Shown piece after piece: positions 32,705 to 42,411 of a DNA stretch of 52,514 nucleotides. The DNA is taken from NCBI GenBank assembly GCA_030066755.1, contig JASJAX010000009.1, positions 1 through 52,514 on the forward strand, in the 5' to 3' direction. Both the position numbers and the translations under genes were made by a program. Source of the DNA: Acidimicrobiia bacterium (GTDB lineage: Bacteria; Actinomycetota; Acidimicrobiia; Spongiisociales; UBA5794). The notes beneath the pieces were generated by a model. It ran no database searches and was not told where the DNA came from. It saw only the letters and a program-made list of their open reading frames with translations. How positions within the stretch are numbered: position 1 is the stretch's first letter; each line of letters starts with the position of its first letter.

Positions 32705-33142
32705 TCAGTTGATCGTGCGGTAGTAGACGTGCGACGTCTTGATGCGATCGAAACCCAGACCCGGGTAGAAGCCGTGAGCTTCCGGTCGCTCAACCCTCGA
32801 GTGCAGCCACATACCGTGATAGCCGCCTGCCCGTGCCCACTCATCCACTGCATCCACCAACACGGTGCCGATGCCACTCCCACGCTCGCCTTCCGCAACC
32901 ACGAGGCCCCCGATCTCGACGTGCAGCGGCTCCTGGAGCAACGGCCGTTCGAGCGCATGTACCCAGCCGACGATCTCACCGTCGCGTTCCGCCACGAGCA
33001 GGAGGTGACCATCGGTCCCTCCGTATCGCTCCAGCCGCCGAGCGATCCCCGCCTCGTCGACGGGATACCCGAGCTGAATCCCCAACTCGGTGACCACGGC
33101 AACGTCGGCCGCCGACATCGGCCGGATCGTCAGGTCAGCCAA
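32705..33142 (-). CDS. GNAT acetyltransferase
   Basis: The track ORF starts too early inside the lacI gene. Family comparison favours a start just before LTIRPMSAADVAVV: the TTG at 33142 gives 145 residues and overlaps the LacI stop codon by 8 nt. The acetyl-CoA motif is in EGERGSGIGTVLVDAVDEWAR, and HGFYPGLGF follows. It is a small single-domain GNAT of unknown substrate, translationally coupled to the LacI gene. GTG at 33154 and ATG at 33118 are alternative starts. Confidence 0.75.
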   Translation of the reverse strand: MADLTIRPMSAADVAVVTELGIQLGYPVDEAGIARRLERYGGTDGHLLLVAERDGEIVGWVHALERPLLQEPLHVEIGGLVVAEGERGSGIGTVLVDAVDEWARAGGYHGMWLHSRVERPEAHGFYPGLGFDRIKTSHVYYRTIN

Positions 33143-34142
33143 GGCCGGCGCCACAGGAGGAACGCACGACGAGCTCCGACGGGAGAATGATCCGTCGGCC
33201 GGATTCCGACGGGTTGTCGATGAGGTCGAGCAGCAGGGCCACCGCCGCCGCACCGAGTTGCTCAGCGTTCTGGCGCACCGTCGTCAAGGGAGGTTCCATC
33301 TGTTGAGCGAGCGGGATGTCGTCGAAACCAACGAGGGCGACATCATCGGGAACCGCAACCAAAGCAGCACGCAGCTCATTGAGCGCTCCCGCCGCCATCC
33401 GATCGCTGGCGGCGAAGACGGCATCGGGCCGATGCTCCAGGAGTCGGCGCATCCCGACCCGACCTCCTGCCTCGGTGAAGTCGGATTCGAAGACGAGTTC
33501 CTCGTCGTAGCGGACGCCGAACTGCTCCAACGCCTCCCGATACCCGGTCAACCGATCCTGCGACACCGTCGCAAACAGCGGTCCGGTGATCGTGGCTACT
33601 CGCCTGCGTCCGAGGCGCAGGAGGTGGGCCGTAGCTTGGCGAGCACTCGAGACGTTGTCGTTGTCGACATACGAAACCTGCGGGTTGTCGCTCCTCCCCA
33701 CATTGACGAAGATCGTGCCGGACTCGACGAGCCGATCTGCGAACGGGTCCGACGCATGCGATCCCGAGAACACCACACCGTCGACCATGCCTCGGCGCGC
33801 CACCTCGTCGATCCGATGGATGAACCCCGCCTCTGCGAGCGACAACATCACAAACTGGTCACGACCATCCGCCTCGCGGGCAATGCCGTGCAACAACCGA
33901 GAGAAGTAGGGATCGGCGAGCACGCCGTCGGCCGCCATGGGGATCACCACGCCCAGCACGTTCGACCGGCCCGATGCCAGGCTCTGAGCCGTTCGGTTCG
34001 GGCGGTATCCCTCACGTTCAACGATTGCGGCGACCCGCTCCCGGGTTGCCGCCGCCACCCGCACATCACCGTTGATCACGCGCGACACGGTCGAGCGGGA
34101 TACCCCACTCAGTCGGGCGATCTCCTCCAACGTGTGCGCCAC
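33135..34142 (-). CDS. LacI-family transcriptional regulator
   Basis: The 335-residue repressor begins with a classic LacI helix-turn-helix (TLEEIARLSGVSRSTVSRVINGD) and hinge, followed by a periplasmic-binding-protein-like sensor (NVLGVVIPMAADG, VDGVVFSGSHASD, VALVGFDDIPLAQQMEPPLTT). The GTG at 34142 has GGGAGGAGG 6 nt before it. LacI proteins usually answer to sugars. The neighbouring glgB makes glycogen control a reasonable guess, but no operator could be identified by eye. Confidence 0.9.
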   Translation of the reverse strand: MAHTLEEIARLSGVSRSTVSRVINGDVRVAAATRERVAAIVEREGYRPNRTAQSLASGRSNVLGVVIPMAADGVLADPYFSRLLHGIAREADGRDQFVMLSLAEAGFIHRIDEVARRGMVDGVVFSGSHASDPFADRLVESGTIFVNVGRSDNPQVSYVDNDNVSSARQATAHLLRLGRRRVATITGPLFATVSQDRLTGYREALEQFGVRYDEELVFESDFTEAGGRVGMRRLLEHRPDAVFAASDRMAAGALNELRAALVAVPDDVALVGFDDIPLAQQMEPPLTTVRQNAEQLGAAAVALLLDLIDNPSESGRRIILPSELVVRSSCGAGLG

Positions 34143-34195
34143 CTACGGCCTCCTCCCAGAACGCGGGGGTGAGCCCGCGCGGCCAAACCTATCAG

Positions 34196-35896
34196 CTACA
34201 GCTTCGCCCGCTCCGACTCGGGGACCGCCATGCGGGCCAGTCGCTTCGAGAAGTAGTAGATCCGCTTGAGGTGAGCGATCACGTCGATCTCGAACCGGTA
34301 GTTGGCGATCCGGTTGGGCGCATCGATCACCAACCGTTCGGCTTGGTGTTGTGAGGCCTCGCGTTCCATCGAGTTGATCTGATCCTTCATCTTGCCGACC
34401 TTGCGAGCTGCGGTCGCGTTCTTCTGGGTCAGCGCCATCATGGCCAATCCCAGCGCGGTCTCGACCTCGCTGTGGAAGGCACCGAGCACGTCCCTCGTTT
34501 CGTCGCTGATGATCAGCCCCTGCTCGACGCGCTGGAGCCCGAGCTGGACGAGATTCGTTTCGATGATGTCACCGATCGCTTCGAGATCGTTCGTCGCCTC
34601 CATGAGGCCCACGAGCTCGTCCGACGAATCCTCGCTGAGCTTGGTCTGTCCGATCGCACCGAGATACGAGATGATCTGGCCATGGAGATCGTCGACTTCG
34701 TCGTCGAGAGCTTCGATGTCGGAGAGGTCGCTGCGAGTTCCGTCCATGAGGGCAGGGAGGATTCGCGTGAGCATGGTCCGCACCCGGTCGGCGGCTCGCA
34801 GGAGCTCCAGCCGCGCCCGGTCGAGGGCCAGCGGAGGTGTCCGGAGGAGCTCACGATCCAGGTAGCGAGCCCGCACCCGCCGATCCTCGTCTGGCCGCGG
34901 CGGGAGCAGCCGTTCAACCAGCCGCGCCAACGCATCGGCGAACCAGATGAAGATCACGAGGTTGGCGACGTTGAAGACGGTGTGGGCGTTCGCCAGCTGC
35001 CGGGCGAGTCCGCCCCCGGCCCCTTCCACCGTGCTCGTGAGGAACCCGATCAGGGGAATCCAGATGACGACCCCGATCACGTTGAACAGCGTGTGCACCA
35101 TGGCCGCCTGCTGCGCCTCGCGGGGTTTGCCGAGGGCCGCGAGCTGCGCCGTCACCGACGTGCCGACGTTCGCCCCGAAGATCAGCGCGATGCCGGCCTC
35201 GAGGGTGATCAGCCCTTGACCGGCGAGCACGATCACGACCCCGGTGGTCGCCGACGAGGACTGGACGAGCGCAGTGAACGCCGCGGCGGCGCCGATACCG
35301 AGGATCGGATTCTCCATCCGGGCCATGAAGTCGATGAACGGGTCGTACGTACGCAGCGGCTGCATCGCATCCGCCATGAGTCCCATGCCGAAGAACACGA
35401 GCCCGAGACCCATGACGAGGGCACCCCACGTTTGGCGGTCGTCCCTCTTGGAGAAGAAGCTGACGCCGAACCCGGCGGCAACGATGCCGAGCGCCCAACG
35501 CGATACGTCGAACGCAATGATCTGTGCGGTGATCGTCGTCCCGACGTTCGCTCCCATGATGACGCCGATCGATTGGCTGAGCGTCATGAGCCCGGACGTG
35601 ATGAAACCGACGACGAGCACCGTCGTGACCGACGACGACTGGATGATCGCCGTGACCCCAGCCCCGGTGATCGCTCCGAGGTACTTGTTGGCGGTGAGCC
35701 GGCGGAGGACGGCCCGAAGCCGGGTCCCGGCGATGAGCCGCAGTGATTCGGTGAGGCGATCGAGTCCGAGCAGGAAGATGGCCAGCCCGCCGGTCAGCGT
35801 GACGAGCAGGAGCACCGTGTCGATGTCGCCGTCCGACACCGTCGCCGATTCGGCGGCGGCGATCACCATCGGCGATCCGATTACCGCACCCGTCAC
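34196..35896 (-). CDS. Na+/Pi cotransporter (NptA/PNaS family) with PhoU-like tail
   Basis: The 566-residue membrane protein has two inverted Na/Pi repeats, each with the QSSS signature (TAIIQSSSVTTVL and TALVQSSSATTGV) and GANVGTT/GANVGTS. About eight to ten membrane segments fill residues 25-325. The C-terminal 200 residues are helical and PhoU-like (LTRILPALMDGTRSDLSDIEALDDEVD). It imports phosphate with sodium. The GTG start follows GAGGAGT. It is followed by lacI on the same strand after 53 nt. Confidence 0.88.
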   Translation of the reverse strand: MTGAVIGSPMVIAAAESATVSDGDIDTVLLLVTLTGGLAIFLLGLDRLTESLRLIAGTRLRAVLRRLTANKYLGAITGAGVTAIIQSSSVTTVLVVGFITSGLMTLSQSIGVIMGANVGTTITAQIIAFDVSRWALGIVAAGFGVSFFSKRDDRQTWGALVMGLGLVFFGMGLMADAMQPLRTYDPFIDFMARMENPILGIGAAAAFTALVQSSSATTGVVIVLAGQGLITLEAGIALIFGANVGTSVTAQLAALGKPREAQQAAMVHTLFNVIGVVIWIPLIGFLTSTVEGAGGGLARQLANAHTVFNVANLVIFIWFADALARLVERLLPPRPDEDRRVRARYLDRELLRTPPLALDRARLELLRAADRVRTMLTRILPALMDGTRSDLSDIEALDDEVDDLHGQIISYLGAIGQTKLSEDSSDELVGLMEATNDLEAIGDIIETNLVQLGLQRVEQGLIISDETRDVLGAFHSEVETALGLAMMALTQKNATAARKVGKMKDQINSMEREASQHQAERLVIDAPNRIANYRFEIDVIAHLKRIYYFSKRLARMAVPESERAKL

Positions 35897-36002
35897 GTTG
35901 TCGTCACTCCTCGTTCAGTGCGGGCAGGGTACATGGCGGACCCTTCCGGGTGCTTCCATGCCAGACTCAGGGTGGCCCGATCACCGACCTGGGAGTGGAG
36001 AG

Positions 36003-37379
36003 ATGCCGTATCGCACGATCATCGAGCCGTTTCGGATCCACAGTGTCGAAGCCATCGACTTCCCCGACCTGCCCCAGCGTCAGGCGGCCCTCGATCGTGC
36101 CGGGTACAACCTGTTCGGCCTGCACGCCGACGAGGTCATCATCGACCTCTTGACGGACTCGGGAACCGGCGCGATGTCGTCGGAGCAGTGGGCCGGCATG
36201 ATGCGAGGAGATGAGTCGTACGCCGGAAGCCGCTCGTTCTATCGCTTCGAGGCGGCGATCCAGAAGATCACCGGGTACTCGGAGATCATCCCCACTCACC
36301 AGGGCCGTGCCGCCGAGCGGATCCTCTTTGCCGCAATCGTGTCCGCCGGCGACGTCGTCCCGAACAACACCCACTTCGATACCACCCGGGCCAATGTCGA
36401 GTACCAGGACGCCGAAGCCCGCGATCTCGTCATCGCCGAGGGCAGGGATCCGTCGGTCCTGCATCCCTTCAAGGGCAACATGGACATCGACGCCCTCGAG
36501 GCAACGATCGCCGAGGTCGGCGTCGATCGCATCCCGTTCGTCATGGTCACGGTCACCAACAACTCCGGAGGGGGTCAGCCGGTCTCGATGGAGAACCTGC
36601 GCGCGGTGCGGGCGGTGTGCGATCGGCACGATCTGCCGCTGATCCTCGACGCCTGTCGGTTTGCGGAGAACGCGTGGTTCATCAACCAGCGTGAACCCGG
36701 GTACGAGGACGTGTCACCGCTCGAGATCGCACAGGAGATGTTCTCACTCGCCCACGGGTGCACGATGTCGGCCAAGAAGGACGGGCTCGCCAACATCGGC
36801 GGGTTCGTTGCGATGAACAACCCCGAGGTCGCCCAGCAGTGCCGGAACCTCCTGATCCTGACCGAAGGCTTCCCGACATACGGCGGCCTCGCCGGCTACG
36901 ACCTCGAGGCGATCGCCCAAGGTCTCGAGGAGGTACTCCATCCCGAGTATCTGCGCTACCGGATCCGCTCGACGGCGTACCTGGCGGACAAGGTACACGC
37001 CGCGGGCGTCCCCGTGATGCGCCCGCCCGGTGGCCACGCGGTCTACCTCGATGCCAAAGGCCTGCTCCCCCACATTCCCGCTCATGCGTACCCGGCGCAG
37101 GCCCTCGCCGTCGAGCTCTACCGCAACGGCGGTGTCCGCGGTGTGGAGATCGGGACGGTGATGTTCGGTAAACCCGTCGCCGACGGTCCGGACGAGCCGG
37201 CGCCGATGGAACTGGTCCGGCTTGCGATTCCGCGACGCACGTACACCCAAAGCCACATCGACTACGTCGCCGAGGTCGTGATCGATGTCGCCGCGGAGGC
37301 CGAGAGCATCGGCGGATACCGGATCGTGGAGCAGCCACCTTGGCTGCGGCATTTCACCGCACGCTTCGAACCGATCTAG
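36003..37379 (+). CDS. tnaA: Tryptophanase
   Basis: The track ORF is over-extended. The ATG at 36003 (MPYRTIIEPFRI) gives 458 residues. It belongs to the beta-eliminating lyases: LTDSGTGAMSSEQWAGMMRGDE, THQGRAAERI, the PLP lysine in TMSAKKDG, EGFPTYGGLAGYD and PRRTYTQSH. The C-terminal LRHFTARF has His where tyrosine phenol-lyases have Phe (LRFFTARF), and LLPHIPA...VEIGT also follows tryptophanases. It would split tryptophan to indole, pyruvate and ammonia. Potassium and PLP dependence is expected. It stands alone, divergent from the Na/Pi gene. Confidence 0.87.
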   Translation: MPYRTIIEPFRIHSVEAIDFPDLPQRQAALDRAGYNLFGLHADEVIIDLLTDSGTGAMSSEQWAGMMRGDESYAGSRSFYRFEAAIQKITGYSEIIPTHQGRAAERILFAAIVSAGDVVPNNTHFDTTRANVEYQDAEARDLVIAEGRDPSVLHPFKGNMDIDALEATIAEVGVDRIPFVMVTVTNNSGGGQPVSMENLRAVRAVCDRHDLPLILDACRFAENAWFINQREPGYEDVSPLEIAQEMFSLAHGCTMSAKKDGLANIGGFVAMNNPEVAQQCRNLLILTEGFPTYGGLAGYDLEAIAQGLEEVLHPEYLRYRIRSTAYLADKVHAAGVPVMRPPGGHAVYLDAKGLLPHIPAHAYPAQALAVELYRNGGVRGVEIGTVMFGKPVADGPDEPAPMELVRLAIPRRTYTQSHIDYVAEVVIDVAAEAESIGGYRIVEQPPWLRHFTARFEPI

Positions 37380-37399
37380 GCGGCCGCGCGGCGGCCGCG

Positions 37400-37475
37400 G
37401 TCTCAAGTCCCAGGTCCCACGTCCCAGGTCTCAGGTCTCAGGTCCCAGGTCTCAAGTCCGAGGTCTCGGGTCCTC
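37400..37475 (-). repeat. Heptamer tandem repeat array, AGGTCTC/AGGTCCC
   Basis: About ten 7-nt units (caagtcc, caggtcc, cacgtcc, caggtct and so on) fill the whole gap between the convergent tnaA and hrpA genes. The orientation is reversed, so TGA triplets fall on the minus strand. Confidence 0.8.
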
Positions 37476-40400
37476 ACATCAGCAACGCGTCGAGGGCGGC
37501 TCTCACTCGCTTCTCGCTGATCGGGCCCTTGGCGCCGACGGTCTGGGCAAACACGCTGACCCGGAGTTCCTGCAGCATCCATACGATCTCGATCAGCTCG
37601 GGCGACCACGACAGCACCTCGGCGAGCCGGTCGTGCTCCGCTTCGAGCGCATTGACTCGCGCCATCGCTTCGCGGTCCCGGTCGGGATGCTCGGGCACCT
37701 TGCGAAGACGCCATGCGGCCGCCTCCAGATAGCGGCGGAGATCGTCGAGCCGCTCGGCTCCAATCGCAGTGATGAAACCCGGAAAGACCAAGCGGTCGAT
37801 CTGTTCCTCAACGTCGGCCATCACGTCGCCGAAGGCGTCGGCGGCGGTTTCGTCGAGCGCGAGATTCACCTGCTGGAGCGCAGCAAGCACGCCGACCGCA
37901 TCGACTCCGACTTGCTCGAGTGTGGTGGCCAGATCTGAACGCACTCGGTCGACGAGCCGATCGAACCCGGCGGAATCCCACACGCTGCCTCCGGCGTCAG
38001 CGAGGATGGCATCGACCGCACACCGCAGGCAGTCGTCCATCCACTCGGACATCGACGTGTAGGGACTGCCGACGATCGCCAGGCCGCTCTGGCCGTCGAG
38101 GACGGCGCTCAGCAGCCGATGTGGCGACGGCAGGTTGAGGAGTACCAGTCTGCGGAGGCCGCCCCACATGGCATCGAGCTGCTCATCCTCCGTCGCCATG
38201 AGCCGGATGGACACGGCGTCCCCGTCGTCGACGAGCGCGGGATAGGCGGATACCGAGCGATCCGGTCCGGCGATGTCGACTCGCGACGGCAAATCGCCGA
38301 AGTCCCATTCGGTGATTCCCTCACGTTCGATCGGGTGCTTCGAATCGGCCAGGGTGGCGCGGGCGGCGTCGCGCAGCTGACTCCGGAGCACGATCAGATC
38401 ATCGCCTTTGGCAACGACCCGGCCCGACGGATCGACGACGCGGTACCTCGGACGTACGTGGATCGGGATACGAGTCTGATCGAAGTCATCAGGGCCGATG
38501 ATGACGCCCGACCGACGGGTCAGCTCGCGGGCGAGTGCTTCGAGCAGACGGCCTGAGGTCGGGTCGAGCGCAGCTGCGACATCGGCAGCCGTGTCCGGTA
38601 CCGGCGCAAACGACTTGCGGATCTGCTTGGGGAGCGACCGCATCAGGGCGGTGATCAGCTCCGACCGAAGACCCGGAATGTTCCACTCGAACACCACCGG
38701 ATCGATGCGGTCGAGCTCTGCGAGTGGCACGTCGATCGTGACGCCGTCATTCGGACTGGCCGGATCGAACTCGTACTCCAACGCCAATGCGAGATCGCCG
38801 TAGTGCCATTCGGGCGGGAAGGCCGCTTCGTCGACGGCGTCGGCCTCCGGTTCGATCAGATCGGCGGGAGACAGATCGAGCAGGTGCGGGTGGCGCCCAC
38901 GTTCCCGCTTCCACCAGTTGTCGAAGTGTCGGACCGAGGTCACGTCGTCGGGTATCCGGGCGTCGAAGAACGTAACGATCATGTCGTCGGACACGAGCAA
39001 GTCGGCCCGCCGTTCTCGTGCCTCGACCTCGAGCACCGCATCGATCTGATCGGCGTTGTGGTCGACAAACCGGTGGGGTGCGTCCCATTCGCCGGCCACG
39101 AGTGCGTGGCGGATGAAGAGGTCACGGGCCACGGCGGGGTCATAGCGGCCGTACTGCACGATCCGGTCGCTCGACAATGCGAGGCCGAACAAGGTCGCGG
39201 TCTCGCGCGCCACGGCGGATCCACGATCGGCATCCCACCATGGGTCGGAGACCGAACGCCGCACGAGTGGTCCCGCAACCCGCTCGACCGTTTCCGGATC
39301 CACCGCCACGACCCCAGTTGCCCAGGTTCGTGTGGTCTCGATCAGCTCGGCGGCCATCACCCACTCCGGGGCACGTTTGAAGAGCACCGAGCCGGGACGA
39401 ATCGCAAACCGGGCACCGCGGGCCCCGCGATACTCCCAGCCGTCGGGATCCTTCTTCCCGACGTGCGACAGCAGGCCGGCGAGCAGCGACTCGTGCACCA
39501 AGGCCGGGTCGGCGGGGTCCCGGTTGGGTCGCATCCCCAGATCGTCCATCACCCGACGCAACTGAGCCCGTAAGTCCTGCCACTCCCTGACCCGACGCCA
39601 ATTGAGGTACTCGTCACGGCACATCCGACGGAACTGGTTCGAGGTCCGCGCCGTACGTTCACGAGCGATGTGCGTCCACAGGTTCAGCCAACTCAGGAAG
39701 TCGGAGTCGGGGTCGGCGAAACGGCGATGCTTCTCATCGGCTGCCTGTTCCTTGCCGAGCGGGCGTTCGCGAGGATCGATGATGGAGAGGGCGCTGACGA
39801 CCGTGAGCACCTCGCTGAGGCAGGCGTTGCGGTCGGCGGCGAGGAGCATCCGGCCCAAACGAGGATCGACCGGGATCCGCGCCAGCGCTCGCCCAACATC
39901 GGTCAGCCAGGCGCGGGTCCCGACGGGGTCGCCGGCAACCGCACCGAGTTCGTCGAGAAGTGCCACGCCGTCCTTGATCGCGCGAGTATCGGGAGCATCG
40001 ATGAACGGGAACGACTCGACGTCGCCCAGCCCGATCGCCGCCATCTGGAGCATGACGGATGCCAGGTTCGTTCGGAGGATCTCTGGATCCGTGTATTCCG
40101 GCCGGCCGGCGAAGTCCTCTTCGTCGTATAGCCGGATCGCAATGCCGGGACCGAGGCGGCCGCATCGGCCGGAGCGCTGGCGTGCCGACGCCTGTGAGAT
40201 CGGTTCGATCGGGAGCTGCTGAACCTTCGTGCGCCGGGAATAGCGAGAGATTCGGGCCAGGCCGGCATCGACAACGTATCGGATCCCGGGCACCGTCAGC
40301 GATGTCTCGGCAACGTTGGTGGCGACCACGATCCTGCGACCGGTGTGTGAGGCGAAGACACGATGCTGCTCGGCTGCTGACAGCCGCCCGAACAGCGGCA

Positions 40401-41361
40401 GGATCTCGGTGTGCCGCAGGCGCAGGTCCTCGAGGGTATCGACCGCGTCGCGGATCTCCCGCTCCCCGGAGCAGAACACCAGGATGTCGCCCGGGCCTGC
40501 CGCGCTGAGCTCGACCACGGCGTCGGCGATTGCCTGGCTCTGGTCACGGGGCTCGCTCAGGCTGGGATCGATCAACGGCCGGTACCGGACCTCGACTGGG
40601 TACGTTCGGCCCGCGACCTCGACCACCGGTGCGTCCGAGAAGTGGTCTGCAAACCGTGCGGTGTCGATGGTCGCCGAGGTGATGATGAGCTTGAGGTCGA
40701 GACGCTTCGGGAGGAGTCGCTTGAGGAATCCGAGCAGGAAGTCCACGTTGAGCGACCGCTCATGGGCTTCGTCCACGATGATCGTGTCGTATCGGTTGAG
40801 GAATCGATCTCGTTGGATCTCGTTGAGCAGGATGCCGTCGGTCATCACCTTGACGAGGGTGTGTTCGGTCACTTCATCGGTGAACCGCACGGTGTAGCCG
40901 ACCACCCCGCCGACTTCAGTGCCGACCTCATCGGCGATCCGCTCTGCGATCGATCGAGCGGCGATCCGCCGTGGCTGCGTGTGCCCGATCATCCCCGAGA
41001 CACCGCGTCCCAACTCGAGACAGAGCTTGGGCAGTTGAGTGCTCTTCCCGGACCCCGTCTCGCCGGCGACGATGACGACCTGATGATCCCGGATGGTGTC
41101 GAGCAGCTCGTCCCGCCACGCCGTGATCGGGAGGTCCTCGGGATACTGGAGCGTCGACGGAGCTGCGGAGCGACGGGTAGCGATTCGCATTTCGGCCGCA
41201 TCGAGCTCGGCGGCGATGAGCCCGAGGATCTCTCGAGCTCGCGTCGGCGCCGTCACCCGTTCCACCCCTCGCAACCGCCGCCGCAGCTCGACCCGGTCGG
41301 CCGTCATCAAGCCCTGCAATCGAGCGCGCAGATCGGCGACGGAAGGAGATGGGGCGGACAT
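37474..41361 (-). CDS. hrpA: ATP-dependent helicase HrpA
   Basis: The track ORF (1582 residues) includes translated repeats. The ATG at 41361 (MSAPSPSVADL) gives 1295 residues, the normal HrpA length. It has VIVAGETGSGKSTQLPKL (Walker A), VDEAHERSLNVDFLLGFL, SATIDTARFA, ATNVAETSLTVPGIR and QRSGRCGRLGPG, then the long HrpA C-terminal domain (DUF3418). E. coli HrpA acts on mRNA and stalled ribosomes. The start is leaderless (TAGCAT 7 nt upstream). A very long heptamer array lies just before it. Confidence 0.92.
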   Translation of the reverse strand: MSAPSPSVADLRARLQGLMTADRVELRRRLRGVERVTAPTRAREILGLIAAELDAAEMRIATRRSAAPSTLQYPEDLPITAWRDELLDTIRDHQVVIVAGETGSGKSTQLPKLCLELGRGVSGMIGHTQPRRIAARSIAERIADEVGTEVGGVVGYTVRFTDEVTEHTLVKVMTDGILLNEIQRDRFLNRYDTIIVDEAHERSLNVDFLLGFLKRLLPKRLDLKLIITSATIDTARFADHFSDAPVVEVAGRTYPVEVRYRPLIDPSLSEPRDQSQAIADAVVELSAAGPGDILVFCSGEREIRDAVDTLEDLRLRHTEILPLFGRLSAAEQHRVFASHTGRRIVVATNVAETSLTVPGIRYVVDAGLARISRYSRRTKVQQLPIEPISQASARQRSGRCGRLGPGIAIRLYDEEDFAGRPEYTDPEILRTNLASVMLQMAAIGLGDVESFPFIDAPDTRAIKDGVALLDELGAVAGDPVGTRAWLTDVGRALARIPVDPRLGRMLLAADRNACLSEVLTVVSALSIIDPRERPLGKEQAADEKHRRFADPDSDFLSWLNLWTHIARERTARTSNQFRRMCRDEYLNWRRVREWQDLRAQLRRVMDDLGMRPNRDPADPALVHESLLAGLLSHVGKKDPDGWEYRGARGARFAIRPGSVLFKRAPEWVMAAELIETTRTWATGVVAVDPETVERVAGPLVRRSVSDPWWDADRGSAVARETATLFGLALSSDRIVQYGRYDPAVARDLFIRHALVAGEWDAPHRFVDHNADQIDAVLEVEARERRADLLVSDDMIVTFFDARIPDDVTSVRHFDNWWKRERGRHPHLLDLSPADLIEPEADAVDEAAFPPEWHYGDLALALEYEFDPASPNDGVTIDVPLAELDRIDPVVFEWNIPGLRSELITALMRSLPKQIRKSFAPVPDTAADVAAALDPTSGRLLEALARELTRRSGVIIGPDDFDQTRIPIHVRPRYRVVDPSGRVVAKGDDLIVLRSQLRDAARATLADSKHPIEREGITEWDFGDLPSRVDIAGPDRSVSAYPALVDDGDAVSIRLMATEDEQLDAMWGGLRRLVLLNLPSPHRLLSAVLDGQSGLAIVGSPYTSMSEWMDDCLRCAVDAILADAGGSVWDSAGFDRLVDRVRSDLATTLEQVGVDAVGVLAALQQVNLALDETAADAFGDVMADVEEQIDRLVFPGFITAIGAERLDDLRRYLEAAAWRLRKVPEHPDRDREAMARVNALEAEHDRLAEVLSWSPELIEIVWMLQELRVSVFAQTVGAKGPISEKRVRAALDALLM

Positions 41362-41368
41362 CGGAGGA

Positions 41369-41374
41369 ATGCTA
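41369..41374 (-). promoter_or_regulatory. Leaderless -10 box TAGCAT for hrpA
   Basis: On the minus strand TAGCAT ends 7 nt before the ATG at 41361. Confidence 0.45.
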
Positions 41375-41383
41375 CGGGAGGTA

Positions 41384-41526
41384 CTTGGAACTTGGAACTT
41401 GGAACTTGGAACTTGGAACTTGGAACTTGGAACTTGGAACTTGGAACCCGGGACCTGGGACCTGGGACCTGAGACCTGAGACCTGAGACCTGCGACCTGC
41501 GACCCGCGGCCTGCGACCTGAGACTG
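41384..41526 (+). repeat. Heptamer tandem repeat array, ACTTGGA then GAGACCT
   Basis: The longest array: eight acttgga units, then ggacctg, gagacct and gcgacct units, about 140 nt. It fills the gap between the divergent hrpA and LLM genes and so lies upstream of both starts. Confidence 0.85.
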
Positions 41527-41556
41527 CGGCCGCATCGACCGCCTCCTCCCCCTCCC

Positions 41557-41562
41557 TATCCT
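41557..41562 (+). promoter_or_regulatory. Leaderless -10 box TATCCT
   Basis: TATCCT ends 6 nt before the ATG at 41569, without a ribosome site. Confidence 0.45.
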
Positions 41563-41568
41563 CATCCC

Positions 41569-42411
41569 ATGCACTACGCCGTTGATATCCCGAACTTCGG
41601 GTTGTGGTCGGATCCCCGGGAGGTGGCGACCTTCGCCCGCCAGCTCGAGGATGCGGGCTGGGACGGCCTCAGCGTGTGGGACCACATCGTGTTCATGGAT
41701 GGGGCTGAGGTTGCCGATCCGTGGATCCTCCTGGCCGCAGCTGCGACGGCGACCAGCGATCTGACGCTGATGAACATGGTGGCACCGCTCCCCCGACGTC
41801 ATCCGTGGAAGCTCGCCCGAGAGACCGTGAGCCTCGACCTCCTCTCCAGCGGGCGGTTCATCCTCGGCGTCGGCATCGGTTGGCCGACCGATCCCGAGTT
41901 CGCCCGATTCCATCAGGAAGAGGACCTGAGAACGCGCGGCGACATGCTCGACGAGGGGCTCGACGTCCTGCTCGGCCTCTGGAGCGGCGAGCCGTTCAAC
42001 TACGCCGGCGACCACTACCAGATCGACGAGGTGGCGTTTCTGCCGAGACCGCTCCAGGAGCCCCGGATCCCGATCTGGGTTGCCGGCATGTGGCCCGGGG
42101 GCAGGCCGTTCCGGCGTGCGGCACGATTTGACGGTGTCGTCCCGATCGGGTTCGACGGCGAGAACTTCACTGAGATCGGCCCGGATGAAGTCACCGCGAT
42201 CCTCGGAGTCATCACTGAACATCGTGACGACACAGGTCCGTACGACTTCTCACTTTCGATCGACTGGATCCAGGACCGGCCGAGCGCCCGAGAGAAGATC
42301 GCCGCCCTCGAGATAGCCGGCGTGACGTGGGTGCGGGAACAATGGAATCCCTGGTCCGGGTTTGAGTTCGACGACTGGCGCAGAGCCGCGCTCGAAGGGC
42401 CACCGAGATGA
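41569..42411 (+). CDS. LLM-class F420/flavin-dependent oxidoreductase
   Basis: The 280-residue protein is a luciferase-like monooxygenase-fold (TIM-barrel) enzyme: YAVDIPNFGLWSDPREVATFARQLEDAGWDG, WDHIVF, then APLPRRHPWKLARETVSLD, SSGRFILGVGIGWP and PIWVAGMWPGGRPFRRAARFDG. Actinobacterial members mostly use F420, but FMN cannot be excluded. It is cytosolic with an unknown substrate. It overlaps the next gene by 4 nt (ATGA), so the two products are made together. Confidence 0.85.
   Translation: MHYAVDIPNFGLWSDPREVATFARQLEDAGWDGLSVWDHIVFMDGAEVADPWILLAAAATATSDLTLMNMVAPLPRRHPWKLARETVSLDLLSSGRFILGVGIGWPTDPEFARFHQEEDLRTRGDMLDEGLDVLLGLWSGEPFNYAGDHYQIDEVAFLPRPLQEPRIPIWVAGMWPGGRPFRRAARFDGVVPIGFDGENFTEIGPDEVTAILGVITEHRDDTGPYDFSLSIDWIQDRPSAREKIAALEIAGVTWVREQWNPWSGFEFDDWRRAALEGPPR

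Noticed and set aside
41360-42222. N-terminal extension of HrpA containing repeated FQVPSSK
   Set aside because: This is the translated ACTTGGA repeat. The ATG at 41361 fits the HrpA family length and has a -10 box.
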